64,000 nt of DNA from Bacillota bacterium (GCA_021791495.1 JAJYWN010000023.1:124572-188571); one strand, 5' to 3'; counted from the stretch's first letter, positions 34,793 through 44,494 are shown. Notes: a model not told the origin generated them from the sequence alone. Program-made: numbers and translations.

Positions 34793-36039
34793 TTCGCCAG
34801 GAGCACCTCGTTCCTCGGCAGCGGCCGGCTGATATCCATGTGTCCTCCCAAGGTCTCTACCCGCCGGCCCTCGACCAGGATCTGCACTCGCTGCACCCCC
34901 GGAAAATCGGTGAGAGTGTTGGCGATCGACGCGATGGCCAAGGCTTCGGTCATTGACCCACCCCCGAACTTGGTAACCAACTCGCCGGAAAAATCGGCGT
35001 AGGCGATCTTGTCCTTGATACTTACCGATAGGACGCGCGCCTCCTTCGAGAGGAGGGCGTGGAGGCCGGCCGTCTTAGGCCCCCGCAACAACTCCGCCAG
35101 CGCCGCCGCCTGGAGCCCGGTCTCGGCCGTCGCCACCACCGGCCGGCTTTCCCGAAGGATCTTGTCTCCGGAGGCATTACCGAAGTACAAGTTCACCTTG
35201 GCGGTGCGCAGTCTCTCGACGGGCACCATGGCCCCCTCGACGCCCACTTCGATGCCGGCCGCCTTGGGAAGGGTGAGCTGGGTCCCGGCCTGGGCCGCGG
35301 GCAGGGCGCTCGCACCCGCCGGCAGGGCCTGCCTGGCATAGATAAAGACGTAGTAATTCCCAGCGCGCACATCCACTCGCTTCAGTACGACTTCATATCC
35401 CGGCCGGGCCGCGCCGGTCACGACCAGGTACGAGACTGCGACGGGAGGCTGGCTGCCGCCTTCCGACACGGCACCCTCATCTTCCACCCGAAAAACGCGG
35501 GCGTTGGGCGCACTCTGGAGCCCCGCCAAGGAATCGGCCACCGCCGTTGGTACCCCGGTGCTCAACCCTGCCGGAAGGAGGAAAGGAACCAGGCGTTCCA
35601 TCTCCGCTCTGGAAACTGTGTAGAAATAGGCGCGAGTCCCTTTGGCCAATCCGAGCTGGGCCCGATCATTTCCGAGCCGGACGTAGACCGAGGCCACGGG
35701 GGGGCTGCCGGCGACCGGCCCGTGGAGGTCGAGTCGCATGTCCCAATCCTCACCTATGTCAAACGCCGCCCCCTGGTCCGCCACGGCCTTCGCCAGGAGC
35801 GACATCATGCTGTCCTTAGCGGCGCCCTCGAGACTGAGGCTTTGCTTGCCCGTCGGGTCCACGGCGACGATGCGGCTCACCTTGCCGGTACCTGCCCCAG
35901 TCCCGACCCCGACCCCGGTCCCGGCTCCGGCCCCGACCCCAGCCACCTTCAACAAACCGGGTTTCGCACAGCCCGCCGCAACCAACAGGACGAGGGATAG
36001 AGCCAAGACCAAGCAGAAGATGCTTTTCGTACGCTTCAT
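34789..36039 (-). CDS. GerMN-domain lipoprotein
   Basis: A 416-aa predicted lipoprotein. The leader ends VLLVAAGC, making Cys24 the lipidation site. An X-Gly alternating tract follows (residues about 34-50, encoded by a 6-bp-like repeat). The C-terminal part has a GerMN/sporulation domain (KVNLYFGNASGDKI, AALAELLRGPKTAGL, IAYADFSGELV, LTDFPGVQRVQILVEGRRVETLGGHMD). GerM acts in sporulation and germination of Bacillus, but GerMN lipoproteins are also found outside it. ATG 36039 has GGAGGGGG five bases upstream. Confidence 0.85.
   Translation of the reverse strand: MKRTKSIFCLVLALSLVLLVAAGCAKPGLLKVAGVGAGAGTGVGVGTGAGTGKVSRIVAVDPTGKQSLSLEGAAKDSMMSLLAKAVADQGAAFDIGEDWDMRLDLHGPVAGSPPVASVYVRLGNDRAQLGLAKGTRAYFYTVSRAEMERLVPFLLPAGLSTGVPTAVADSLAGLQSAPNARVFRVEDEGAVSEGGSQPPVAVSYLVVTGAARPGYEVVLKRVDVRAGNYYVFIYARQALPAGASALPAAQAGTQLTLPKAAGIEVGVEGAMVPVERLRTAKVNLYFGNASGDKILRESRPVVATAETGLQAAALAELLRGPKTAGLHALLSKEARVLSVSIKDKIAYADFSGELVTKFGGGSMTEALAIASIANTLTDFPGVQRVQILVEGRRVETLGGHMDISRPLPRNEVLLAK
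35885..35945 (-). repeat. Short GC-rich repeat encoding alternating X-Gly
   Basis: The stretch is built from variants of a six-base unit and encodes alternating Gly with Ala, Val or Thr directly after the lipidated N-terminus of the GerMN protein. It probably forms a flexible tether. Confidence 0.7.
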
Positions 36040-36306
36040 GTTCCCCCTCCGTTTCGCCCCACGGCCCACCGGGAGGACACCTCACGGCACTGGCCCACGC
36101 CTGGCCCCGCCTAACAGTATACGACTGCGTCGCCCGTCCATCTGACCGTCCGTCAGCTCCGGACGGCACACAGACCACACTCACAACAGATTACGACCTG
36201 TTAACCCCTAGTTTAGAAAAAAATCGTCCTTTTGGAAGATGTTGTAGAGGTAAAAATGAGTCCGGACAGAATCCTTGATTGTCCCGGGCGATGGGGGGGA
36301 TGGACG
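36040..36306. other. Divergent intergenic region
   Basis: This 267-bp region separates the minus-strand GerMN gene from the plus-strand ABC exporter operon and must hold both promoters. It includes an A-rich stretch near 36216-36226. I found no convincing consensus pair or operator. An in-frame ATG at 36256 with an AGAGGT upstream is an alternative start for the ATPase. Confidence 0.4.
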
Positions 36307-37257
36307 ATGCTCGAAGTCTCAGGTCTGACGAAAGTTTTCCCCGGGAGAAAGCCAGTTACCGCTGTTAATGGCATCACCTTCAAGGTCGACGCGGGCGAGG
36401 TGGTCGGTCTCCTTGGACCCAACGGGGCCGGGAAAACCACCACGATCAAGTGCATCCTCGGTCTGGTGCGCCCCACCGCCGGCCAGGTGAGCATCAACGG
36501 ATTCGACCAGCGCACCCATTACCGTCAGCTTCTGCGTCAGGTGGCGGCTGTCCTGGAAGGAAGCCGGAATATCTACTGGCGTCTCACGGTCATGGAGAAC
36601 GTCCTGTTATTCGCGGGCCTCCACGGCATTTCCAGGCGTGAGGCCCGCCCCTACGCCGAACACCTCCTGGAGAGCTTCCACTTGATGGAGAGGAAGGACG
36701 CGGAGGTCCGGAGCCTGTCCAGCGGCATGAAGCAGAAAACCGCCGTGGCCTGCGCGCTGGCTAAGCGGACGCCGCTGGTGTTCTTGGACGAGCCCACCGT
36801 CGGGTTGGACGTGGAGACGTCCTATGACCTGCGCCGGGTGCTGCGGGACTTGGCCGCCGGCGAGGGGCGCACCTTCGTCATCAGCAGCCACGACATGCAC
36901 GTGATCCAGGATGTCTGCGGCCGCGTGGTGATCATTTCGGGCGGCCGGATCATCGCGAATAACACCGTGGAGGACCTTCTCTCGCTTTTTCGGACCAGGA
37001 GCTACAATTTCACCCTAGCGGGTACGTTGGACGGGACACTGACGGAAGGTCTGGCACGGGCCTTCCCGCAGGCCACCGTCGCCGCGCGTGGCGGACAGAC
37101 CCTGGTTACGGCCCGCCTAAGCCACGGTGGGCAGCTGTACGAGCTTATTGACGTCCTCCGCCTTTCCGGCGCGGTGATCGAATCGGTCTCTCAGGTCGAA
37201 CCCGACTTGGAGCGGGCCTATCTAGAACTGGTGCGGCAGGGGAGGGAAACCGCATGA
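36307..37257 (+). CDS. ABC transporter ATP-binding protein (ABC-2/daunorubicin-type exporter)
   Basis: A 316-aa ATPase with Walker A GPNGAGKTTT, signature LSSGMKQKTAVACAL, Walker B LVFLDEPTVGLD and H-loop ISSHDMHVI. A C-terminal domain after residue 220 is typical of DrrA-like ATPases. I chose ATG 36307 because the conserved fold begins there (MLEVSGLTKVF) and a G-rich site lies just upstream. It overlaps its permease by four bases. The substrate is unknown; neighbouring antibiotic-response genes make a drug or peptide possible. Confidence 0.88.
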   Translation: MLEVSGLTKVFPGRKPVTAVNGITFKVDAGEVVGLLGPNGAGKTTTIKCILGLVRPTAGQVSINGFDQRTHYRQLLRQVAAVLEGSRNIYWRLTVMENVLLFAGLHGISRREARPYAEHLLESFHLMERKDAEVRSLSSGMKQKTAVACALAKRTPLVFLDEPTVGLDVETSYDLRRVLRDLAAGEGRTFVISSHDMHVIQDVCGRVVIISGGRIIANNTVEDLLSLFRTRSYNFTLAGTLDGTLTEGLARAFPQATVAARGGQTLVTARLSHGGQLYELIDVLRLSGAVIESVSQVEPDLERAYLELVRQGRETA

Positions 37258-38030
37258 GGCTGGCACCCGTGTTCGCGGCCGTCACCCGGCGCACCTTCGT
37301 GATGTTCAAGAGCTACTCGTTCAACTCCATCTCCAGCCTGGTGACCATGTATCTCGTCTTTTGCCTCATGTTCTTCGGGGCCAAGGCCATTGGCGGACCG
37401 GTGTTAAGCTCAGCCCAGACGCTGGAGGCCATGGTGGTGGGCTACTTTGTCTGGCTTCTGGCCGTATACAGCTACTCCGACCTGTCTTGGGACATTACAA
37501 ATGAAGCCCAGGTGGGGACGCTGGAGCAACTCTACCTGAGTCCGGTCGGGTATAAGTGGATCAGCTGCTTTGTCCTCGTGTCAAACGCTATTCTGGTCTA
37601 CTCCCTGAACATCGTCTTCCTGCTCCTGATGATGGTCACCACAGGTAAATTCCTACGTTTGGACCTGATCAGCCTGGTGCCTATCCTGGTTATCACCGTC
37701 GCCGGGGTGTACGGCATCGGCTACATGCTGGGCGGCCTCGCCCTGGTCTATAAACGCATCCAGGCCTTCTTCCAGGTCATGCAGTTCGTGTTGGTAGCTT
37801 TCTTACTGGCACCCGTGGACCGGTACGTCTGGGCGAAGCTGCTCCCGTTGGCCATGGGCAATCACTTAGCGGCGGAGGTGATGGTCCGAGGCAAGCATCT
37901 GTGGCAACTGCCACCCGCCGACCTTCTCTATCTTACCGCCTCCAGCGCCTTCTATCTTGCCTTGGGACTGGCCGTCTTTACCCGGTGCGAGAAAGCCGCG
38001 AAGAAGGTGGGCCTGTTGGGCCAGTATTAG
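37254..38030 (+). CDS. ABC-2 type transporter permease
   Basis: A 258-aa membrane protein with six hydrophobic segments and the ABC-2 pattern (GTLEQLYLSPVGYKWISCFVLVSNAILVYSLN; ILVITVAGVYGIGYMLGGLALVYKRIQAFFQVMQF). Its ATG overlaps the ATPase stop (ATGA). Its stop lies two bases before the convergent bceB stop. Confidence 0.85.
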   Translation: MRLAPVFAAVTRRTFVMFKSYSFNSISSLVTMYLVFCLMFFGAKAIGGPVLSSAQTLEAMVVGYFVWLLAVYSYSDLSWDITNEAQVGTLEQLYLSPVGYKWISCFVLVSNAILVYSLNIVFLLLMMVTTGKFLRLDLISLVPILVITVAGVYGIGYMLGGLALVYKRIQAFFQVMQFVLVAFLLAPVDRYVWAKLLPLAMGNHLAAEVMVRGKHLWQLPPADLLYLTASSAFYLALGLAVFTRCEKAAKKVGLLGQY

Positions 38031-38032
38031 GC

Positions 38033-39967
38033 TCATCCTTCCATCACGGCGCGGACGTAGGAGCCGCGCGTGGCCAGGAAGTACCCGATGTAAAGGAAAG
38101 CGAAGACCGCACCGGTGAGCCCCGCCGGGAGCCACAACGACCGCCCCGTGTCACCGGTCATGGCGGCCAAGGCCAGGGTGCCGTGGACCACGGCGAACAC
38201 GACCGGGGTGAAGAATAGGATCGCCGTCTGTACAGAAACCACCTGCCGTATCTCGCTCACATCAAGTCCCAACTTGATCATGGTCTGGAACTGGGAACGC
38301 TCCTCCTGAACGTCGGTGTAGAGCTTGAAGTAGATCATGCTACCCGAGGCCAGGAAGAAGAGGACGCTCAGGAAACCGGCCAAGACCAAGGCCATTCCGG
38401 CACCCGCTTTCAGATTCGAGTAAGCGATGGGCCGGGAGTAGACCGTCTCGGGTCCCTGCGAGAAACGCGTCGCCTGACCTTCGATGACCAACTGGCCCGC
38501 GGCTTCACGCGCCGCCCTGGAGCGCCAGGCGGGAAGGTCCCAGCCGTTGGCTACCAGGCCGCGTGTCGCGCCGTACGTCTGCCACAACCGTTCAAAGACC
38601 GAGTCTTCCATCACTACCTGGCCGCTGATCCCAAGCCAACGGGCAAAGATCCCGCCGGTGACCACCCGGCCCGTCACGATAACGGCGAGCGGGCCCTGAC
38701 CGAGGTCAAGGTTCCAGGCACCGAGCATTGGGTTCCAAGGGTAGGCGGGGCTAACCAATAGCGTGGCTTGCCCGGGCCCGACAGTCAATTCCTTGGCCGC
38801 CGTCAAGGTGCCGATCCAACGGTTGACCTCCGATAGAGGCATCAGGTAGACATAGGCGTTGGCTTGTGCCGCTATCTTGGCTCTCAGCACGCGAAACTGA
38901 GCGTGGGCGCCTGCCGGCAAACCGTGTTCGCTCAGAATGGCTTCGACCCGTTCAGGGGAAAGCCCACCGGGCATGCCCATCATCTGCACGCCTACCGGGG
39001 TCTCCTCGATGGCCCGCTTCTCAACTACTTGGTACGTTCTGGTGAACCAGCCGACGGCAGTGAAAGCCATGGTGGACAACAGCGACACCATGAAAAGGAT
39101 CTTGACGTTGTCCCTGGCCCGATATAGCAATTGGGACACGGTGATGAGGTTCGCTCCCCGGTAGTACACGGCGGGTCGGACCTTGAACGCCGCCAACACT
39201 GCCCCGCCGGCCTCGGAGAAGAAGAGATACGTGCCCACGGCCAAAAGGGCCAGGACCGCCCAGGTGTATGCTCCGCTCTGCATCATGTCTCGCAGCAGAG
39301 CCGGTCTGGGGCCGGGCCAGAGGACCAGGACATAGCTGCTCCCCAAAGTCAGGAAACAGGCCATCGCCAGCCACGCGCTGACCCGGGGCGGTTTGTTGCC
39401 TCGGGCCGCCCCCCGCAAAAGCTCGGCCACCGGCCACCGGCTCAGCCGACGATACCCGCGCCACGAAAGCAGGCCGAAGATCAGAGTGAAGGTGGCCGCC
39501 GTGACTGCCATAGCTCTGACAGGCCAGTAGAAGGAGACGGGAACATCCAGGTCCAGCGCCTTCCCCATGGCCAGGAAGAACAGTCGGGCGAGAGTCAGCC
39601 CGGACCCAAGCCCCACGGCCAACGACGCCCCTCCGATGATGGCGTTCTCCCAGTGGATCATCTTTCCGAGCTGAGCCGGAGTCAGACCTATCAGGTTCAG
39701 GACGGCCAACTCCCTCTGGCGTGCCTTCAAGAAAGCCCCGTGGGCGTACCCGATGAAGAGGATGGCGAAGACGGCGACCAGCACCTCCACGGCTCCAAGG
39801 GCGGTTCGTACGGCCCCCATACCGCTGTTCCCGGAGAACGCGGGGTGGTCGACTCCCGCCGCGTAAAGAAAGAACATGGCCACGGCCAAAGTCGAACTGA
39901 GAAAGAAGGAAGTGTAGGTCCCGGCCCGGTGTCGGATGTTCCTAACGGCCAGATGTCGCCAGGTCAC
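38033..39967 (-). CDS. bceB: BceB-type FtsX-family permease
   Basis: A large permease (about 644 aa) of the peptide-antibiotic resistance type: one N-terminal membrane segment, FtsX domains with clustered membrane helices, and a big extracellular region about residues 290-520 that binds the peptide or its lipid target. GTG 39967 is eight bases after GGAGG; the frame allows a GTG at 39976, but that lies only one base after the GGAGG. It overlaps bceA by 26 bases. Together with bceA, bceS and bceR it forms the known module in which the transporter also acts as sensor for the kinase. Confidence 0.88.
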   Translation of the reverse strand: MTWRHLAVRNIRHRAGTYTSFFLSSTLAVAMFFLYAAGVDHPAFSGNSGMGAVRTALGAVEVLVAVFAILFIGYAHGAFLKARQRELAVLNLIGLTPAQLGKMIHWENAIIGGASLAVGLGSGLTLARLFFLAMGKALDLDVPVSFYWPVRAMAVTAATFTLIFGLLSWRGYRRLSRWPVAELLRGAARGNKPPRVSAWLAMACFLTLGSSYVLVLWPGPRPALLRDMMQSGAYTWAVLALLAVGTYLFFSEAGGAVLAAFKVRPAVYYRGANLITVSQLLYRARDNVKILFMVSLLSTMAFTAVGWFTRTYQVVEKRAIEETPVGVQMMGMPGGLSPERVEAILSEHGLPAGAHAQFRVLRAKIAAQANAYVYLMPLSEVNRWIGTLTAAKELTVGPGQATLLVSPAYPWNPMLGAWNLDLGQGPLAVIVTGRVVTGGIFARWLGISGQVVMEDSVFERLWQTYGATRGLVANGWDLPAWRSRAAREAAGQLVIEGQATRFSQGPETVYSRPIAYSNLKAGAGMALVLAGFLSVLFFLASGSMIYFKLYTDVQEERSQFQTMIKLGLDVSEIRQVVSVQTAILFFTPVVFAVVHGTLALAAMTGDTGRSLWLPAGLTGAVFAFLYIGYFLATRGSYVRAVMEG

Positions 39968-40724
39968 GGCACCCACCTCCGCTCACGGCGATAGTATCGA
40001 GAATGCGCTGGAGGAACTGCCCCCTGTCCAACCCGCGCCGCAGCTCAGCGTGGATCCTGCCGTCCTTGATGAACAGAATCCGACGGCAGTAGCTGGCCGA
40101 GACCGGGTCGTGGGTCACCATGAGGATGGTGGCCTCTTTCCGGACGTTCAGGTCCTCCAGACACCCCATCAAAGACCGGGCGGCTGCGGTATCAAGATTG
40201 CCCGTGGGTTCATCGGCCAGCACCAGGGCCGGCGCCGCCATGAGAGCCCGGGCGGCCGCGGCCCGCTGTTTCTGTCCCCCGGACACCTCGTACGGGTAGC
40301 GTGAGAGGACTTCCAGTATACCCAGTTCGCGTGCCAACTCCGCGGTCCGACTCTCGATTTCGGAGGCGGGCTTCTTCTCCAGCGCCAAAGGCAAGATGAT
40401 GTTTTCCTTGATGGTCAGCGAATCGAGCAGGTTGAACTCTTGGAAGATGAAGCCCAACCGGCGCCGCCGGAACACGGCGAGATCCAGTCCTTTCAGGTCG
40501 GAGAGCTCCTGTCCTTCCAGGATGATGTGCCCCGAAGTAGGGCGGTCGATGGTCCCCAAGAGGTGGAGGAGCGTCGTCTTGCCGCTCCCGGATGGACCCA
40601 TGATGCCGACGAACTCGCCCTTCTCAACGGTCATGCTCAAGCCGTCCAGAGCTCTTACCGTCACGGTCCCTCTTCTGCCGCCGTAAGTCTTGGTCAGTCC
40701 GGTGACACGAAGAACGTCTGTCAT
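39942..40724 (-). CDS. bceA: BceA-type ABC transporter ATP-binding protein
   Basis: A 260-aa ATPase with Walker A GPSGSGKTTL, Q-loop GFIFQEFNLL, signature VSGGQKQRAAAARAL and Walker B LVLADEPTGNLD, the pattern of MacB/BceA-type ATPases that pair with FtsX permeases. A GAGAGGAGG sits some 14 bases before ATG 40724. The gap of 136 bases to bceS holds a BceR-type operator. Confidence 0.9.
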   Translation of the reverse strand: MTDVLRVTGLTKTYGGRRGTVTVRALDGLSMTVEKGEFVGIMGPSGSGKTTLLHLLGTIDRPTSGHIILEGQELSDLKGLDLAVFRRRRLGFIFQEFNLLDSLTIKENIILPLALEKKPASEIESRTAELARELGILEVLSRYPYEVSGGQKQRAAAARALMAAPALVLADEPTGNLDTAAARSLMGCLEDLNVRKEATILMVTHDPVSASYCRRILFIKDGRIHAELRRGLDRGQFLQRILDTIAVSGGGCRDLATSGR

Positions 40725-40839
40725 GATGGTGGTGCATAGCCTCCTCTCAGCGGCCTGCCCGATATCAAGTCCACTTCAAGTCTAGCGGCGGACGGACGGG
40801 TCTTCCATCGGTTTGCCTTTCAAAGAGGGGTTAGTGGGC

Positions 40840-40853
40840 TTACATTCGTGTAA
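40840..40853 (-). promoter_or_regulatory. BceR-type operator upstream of bceAB
   Basis: TTACA-TTCG-TGTAA is a perfect inverted repeat with a four-base spacer. It fits the known consensus for BceR-like regulators, TNACA-N4-TGTAA. It sits about 115 bases upstream of bceA and just after the bceS stop codon, the expected place to control bceAB. Confidence 0.75.
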
Positions 40854-40860
40854 GGCTGCC

Positions 40861-42078
40861 TTAGGCGGAGGTGTAAGTCAAGGTGACGCTGGTCCCTTGA
40901 CCCGGTTCCGAGGCGATGGCGATGCCGTGACCAAGGTCGTCCACCACTTGGCGCACCAGCCAAAGCCCGATACCCGAGGCTCCGCTGAAACGGCGTCCAT
41001 TCTCTCCGGTGAAGAAAGGCTCGAAGACCCGGGGCAGGTCTTCCGCCGGGATTCCCGGGCCGAAGTCGGTGATGGTCAGCACCACCTGACGCCCTTGGGC
41101 GGTGGCATCGCCGTGCCGGAAGCGGAAGAGTATCTTCTCCCCCGGCGGCTGCCCATGGCTTGAGTATTTCAACGCATTAGAGACCAGTTGGTCAAGGACA
41201 AAAGCGTTCCATTTCTCGTCGGTCAGTACCATCCAGCGACCGCCGAGGTGGCCTGCGCCGCCTACATGACCTGCCCCGACCACATCGCCCGCGTCGCCCA
41301 AGTCACCGGCGTCGACTGTGGCGCCGGCGGCGTCACCACCATCCTCGACCGCCGGGAACACTCCAGACCGGATGAACTCACGCCTCCTGGAGTTGATGAC
41401 CTGGCGGACCGATGCCAGGAGGTCGACCTGGTTCACCCGATAGTCCTTGGCGAACTCCTCCAGACGGGCCATGTGCAGGACCATGTCCAGCCCTTCGGAG
41501 ATCCTCCCGGCTTCCTCCTCCATGTTGGCGAGGACGCCCCTCAGCTCCTGGCGGGTCAGGTCCGCCGCCTCCTGGGCCATGAGGTAGAGGGCAGTGACGG
41601 GCGTCTTCATGCTGTGCACCCACTGGTTCATGAAAGCCAGATGCCGGCGGTGGGCCTCCCGCTGCTCGTTCAGACGTTCGGCAGTCAGGTCGTGCAGCCG
41701 CTGAAGGAGTTCTCCACAGGTTTCCTGATCTCTGCCGTTCCCCGGAGGCAGATTCGTAAAGGCGTCTGGTTCTCTGGCCTGCTGAAGGAGGTATTCAGCC
41801 TGAGAAGCGAAGGGAATCCAGCGCCAGAGGTCGATTCCGAGATACACAAACAGGACCACGGTCGTCAGGAGTAGGGCATACCCCACGTTGGTCAGGATCA
41901 GTGAAACGTCGGCGCCGCCGACAGACAAGAGGAGACTAACCAAGCTCAAAACGAGCGCTGTCGTAAGGTAGACGACGAGAGCCATCACTAGGTGGTCACG
42001 CAGATATCCGATGACCAGACTCCAGCCGCCGGTGCTCCTCAAGACCTCTGTGCCCCCTATGCCCCGGCGGGCTCTCAT
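40861..42078 (-). CDS. bceS: BceS-type intramembrane-sensing histidine kinase
   Basis: A roughly 405-aa kinase with two N-terminal membrane helices joined by a very short loop, no extracellular sensor domain, an H-box (FMNQWVHSMKTPVTAL) and complete N, G1 and G2 boxes (DQLVSNALKYS, TDFGPGIP, GIGLWLVRQVV). An odd Asp/Gly/Ala-rich insert (GDLGDAGDVVGAGHVGG) of about 30 residues interrupts the region between the dimerisation and ATPase domains. ATG 42078 overlaps the bceR stop in an ATGA; a GTG at 42087 is less well placed. Confidence 0.88.
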   Translation of the reverse strand: MRARRGIGGTEVLRSTGGWSLVIGYLRDHLVMALVVYLTTALVLSLVSLLLSVGGADVSLILTNVGYALLLTTVVLFVYLGIDLWRWIPFASQAEYLLQQAREPDAFTNLPPGNGRDQETCGELLQRLHDLTAERLNEQREAHRRHLAFMNQWVHSMKTPVTALYLMAQEAADLTRQELRGVLANMEEEAGRISEGLDMVLHMARLEEFAKDYRVNQVDLLASVRQVINSRRREFIRSGVFPAVEDGGDAAGATVDAGDLGDAGDVVGAGHVGGAGHLGGRWMVLTDEKWNAFVLDQLVSNALKYSSHGQPPGEKILFRFRHGDATAQGRQVVLTITDFGPGIPAEDLPRVFEPFFTGENGRRFSGASGIGLWLVRQVVDDLGHGIAIASEPGQGTSVTLTYTSA

Positions 42079-42794
42079 CCGGCACACGCCTCCAAGCGTT
42101 CGACGGCCAACCGGTATCCCATTCCGCGGCGAGTCTCGATGGCATCCTTGAGTCCCAGAGACTCCAGCTTGGCCCGGAGCCGGGTGACGTTTACGGTGAG
42201 GGTGTTATCGTCGACGAAGGACACATCGTCCCACAGAGCTTCCAGGCATTCCTCCCGGGACGCCAGCTCTCCAACCTTCTCCATCAGGATCCGGATGAGC
42301 ATCAACTCGTTATGGGTGAGACGCTCGGTTTTCCCGCGAAAACCCAGTTCGCCCCGGGAAAGGTTCAGCTCGAGCCCGCCCAGACGCATCATGGTCGTTC
42401 CGGCCTGGGCCCCGGCCCCGGCATATTCACCATAGGTCCGGCGGAGGATGGCCTTGACTTTCGCAAGCAGCACTTCCAGGTGAAAGGGTTTCACAAGGTA
42501 ATCGTCACCGCCGCTCTCTATCCCCAAGACCTGCTCCATTTCGCCCGACCGGGCGGTGAGAAAGAGGAGAGGGACTTTGCTCTTCCGGCGAATGGCCCGA
42601 CAGAGATGGAAACCATCCTGGTAAGGGAGGTTAACGTCCATCACCACGAGATTCGGTTGGAGGCTTTCGAACTCCCGTTCCACCTCGCGGAAGTCCTTCG
42701 TGAGGGTGACCACATACCCGTACCGGGCAAGGTGGCCCGCCACCAGGTGGCCTATGGTTTCGTCATCCTCCACGATGTAGATCGAAAACGCCAC
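42075..42794 (-). CDS. bceR: BceR-type response regulator (OmpR family)
   Basis: A 239-aa regulator with a receiver domain (IVEDDETIGHLV, phospho-Asp in LVVMDVNLPYQDG, FLTAR, YLVKPF) and an OmpR winged helix (LTHNELMLIRILMEKVGELASREECLEALWDD, VNVTRLRAKLE). GTG 42794 follows AGGGGGAAG. It is the first gene of the bceRS-bceAB unit. Confidence 0.92.
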   Translation of the reverse strand: MAFSIYIVEDDETIGHLVAGHLARYGYVVTLTKDFREVEREFESLQPNLVVMDVNLPYQDGFHLCRAIRRKSKVPLLFLTARSGEMEQVLGIESGGDDYLVKPFHLEVLLAKVKAILRRTYGEYAGAGAQAGTTMMRLGGLELNLSRGELGFRGKTERLTHNELMLIRILMEKVGELASREECLEALWDDVSFVDDNTLTVNVTRLRAKLESLGLKDAIETRRGMGYRLAVERLEACAG

Positions 42795-42942
42795 GCTTCT
42801 TCCCCCTGGGCGGATACTCTTTGACGCCTCGGGCCAAAGGCCTTCTCATGAACTCACCGGTCTAGAAGGAACCCCCCGACGCCCGTGGCGAAGAGACTGG
42901 CGTCCACACTACTTGCCGCAAATCACGCTGGGGGTGCCCGCC

Positions 42943-44142
42943 ATGGCCAAAGAGAATACCACATCCACTGCCTGGGAGAAGAAAGTCCAGGAAACCCTCG
43001 CCTTGCCTGAAGTCCAGCGGGCCCTGGCCAGGTTTGATGCCATCCTCGAAGACGTTGCCGCCGAGATCAAAGCCATCTCCGAGGTGGCGGCCCCGCCCTT
43101 CCACGAAGGCGAACGCGCCCGCTTCGTGGCCGAGAAGATGAAAGCTATCGGGCTTACCGACGTGCACGTGGACGAAGCGCCCAACCCCATCGGGGTCTAC
43201 CCGGCCACCTCCGGGAAAGAGGGCGAGGCCCTGCTCTTGGCGGCCCACATCGACACCGTCTTCCCGCCGGGCACCGACGTGACGGTGACCCGCCAGGGCA
43301 ATGTGATGAAGGGCGCCGGCGTGGGCGATAACGCCTCCAACGTCGGGGCCATTCTGGCCGTGGCCCGCGTCTTGAAAGAAGAAGGGTTCCAGCTGCCGCG
43401 GGAGGTCATCTTCGTCGGGACCGCCGGCGAGGAGGGGCTGGGTGACCTGCGCGGGATGAAGCAGGCCATGAAGACCTACAAGGATCGCGTGCGCTGGTGC
43501 TTACCGGTGGACGGGTCCCTGGGCGGGGTCACCCACGCCGCGGTCGGCAGCCGGCGCTACGACATCGTCGTCCGCGGGCCGGGCGGCCACAGCTACGGGG
43601 CTTTCGGCGCCCCCAGCGCCATCCACGCCCTGGGCCGGATGATCGCCGCCATCTCCGACATCCAGGTGCCGGAGCGGCCGCGGACCACCTATAACGTGGG
43701 GACCGTCACCGGCGGCACTTCGGTGAACACCATCGCCCCCGAGGCGTCGATGCTCCTTGATATGCGTTCGGAGAGCGCCGAGGAACTGGCGCGGCTGGAG
43801 GCGGAAGTCAAGCGGCGCGTCGACTCGGTGGCCAAGCTCAGCAAGGTCACTTACGAGATGAAGCTCCTGGGCGACCGGGCGGCGGGCGCGCTACCCGTCG
43901 AGCACGACTTGCCGCAGATGGTCATGGCGTCCGGACGCGCGCTAGGCGTTGAGCCACACCCGCACGCCTCCTCCACCGACTCCAACGTCCCCATTGGGAT
44001 GGGTATCCCTTCGGTGACGATGGGCACAAGCCACAAGGGGAACTCGCACCGCGTCGACGACTGGTTCGACGTCCCGTCGCTGGCGACGGGCATGAAACAC
44101 CTGCTCCTGTGTGTGCTCCTGGGGACGGGGTACAAGGAGTAG
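42943..44142 (+). CDS. M20-family metallopeptidase (peptidase T/CPG2-like)
   Basis: A 399-aa zinc peptidase or amidohydrolase. The metal site is visible as LLLAAHIDTVFPPG, GAGVGDNASNVGAIL, FVGTAGEEGLGDLRG and a final histidine in GTSHKGNSHRVDDW. The dimerisation domain contains the family's VRGPGGHSYGAFGAPSAIHAL. I chose ATG 42943 with GGGGGT upstream; TTG 42913 is an alternative. Substrate unknown; N-acyl amino acids or small peptides are typical. Confidence 0.88.
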   Translation: MAKENTTSTAWEKKVQETLALPEVQRALARFDAILEDVAAEIKAISEVAAPPFHEGERARFVAEKMKAIGLTDVHVDEAPNPIGVYPATSGKEGEALLLAAHIDTVFPPGTDVTVTRQGNVMKGAGVGDNASNVGAILAVARVLKEEGFQLPREVIFVGTAGEEGLGDLRGMKQAMKTYKDRVRWCLPVDGSLGGVTHAAVGSRRYDIVVRGPGGHSYGAFGAPSAIHALGRMIAAISDIQVPERPRTTYNVGTVTGGTSVNTIAPEASMLLDMRSESAEELARLEAEVKRRVDSVAKLSKVTYEMKLLGDRAAGALPVEHDLPQMVMASGRALGVEPHPHASSTDSNVPIGMGIPSVTMGTSHKGNSHRVDDWFDVPSLATGMKHLLLCVLLGTGYKE

Positions 44143-44197
44143 GGGCCGGCGGGTATACTGGAAGGAGCAACGGCGCAAACGCCTTCTGGAGGCCCGG

Positions 44198-44494
44198 ATG
44201 ATGGCGCGGAAGTTGACAAGCAGCTCTCTTGCCACCATAAAGGCCGTGTGTCTGCGGCACGGCGTGGCTAAGGCCGCTCTCTTCGGTTCCTGTGCCAGGG
44301 GTGACGCACGTGAGGACAGCGACGTGGACCTTCTGGTCGAGTTCCGGTCTGAAGGTAAGTCACTAGTGGACCTTGTGGCTCTGAAGCAGGATCTTGAGGA
44401 TCAACTCCGTCGAAGGGTGGACGTGGTCACGTATCGGAGCCTGCATCGCCTTTTGAGGGAGACGGTGTTGAAGGAACAGGTGCCCGTTCTATGA
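44198..44494 (+). CDS. mntA: MntA-type nucleotidyltransferase (antitoxin)
   Basis: A 98-aa minimal nucleotidyltransferase with the GSx10DxD signature ([22 protein letters not shown]). In known MntA-HepT systems this enzyme AMPylates the HEPN toxin and so silences it. GGAGG precedes ATG 44198 (a second ATG at 44201 is equally possible). It overlaps hepT by four bases. Confidence 0.87.
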   Translation: MMARKLTSSSLATIKAVCLRHGVAKAALFGSCARGDAREDSDVDLLVEFRSEGKSLVDLVALKQDLEDQLRRRVDVVTYRSLHRLLRETVLKEQVPVL

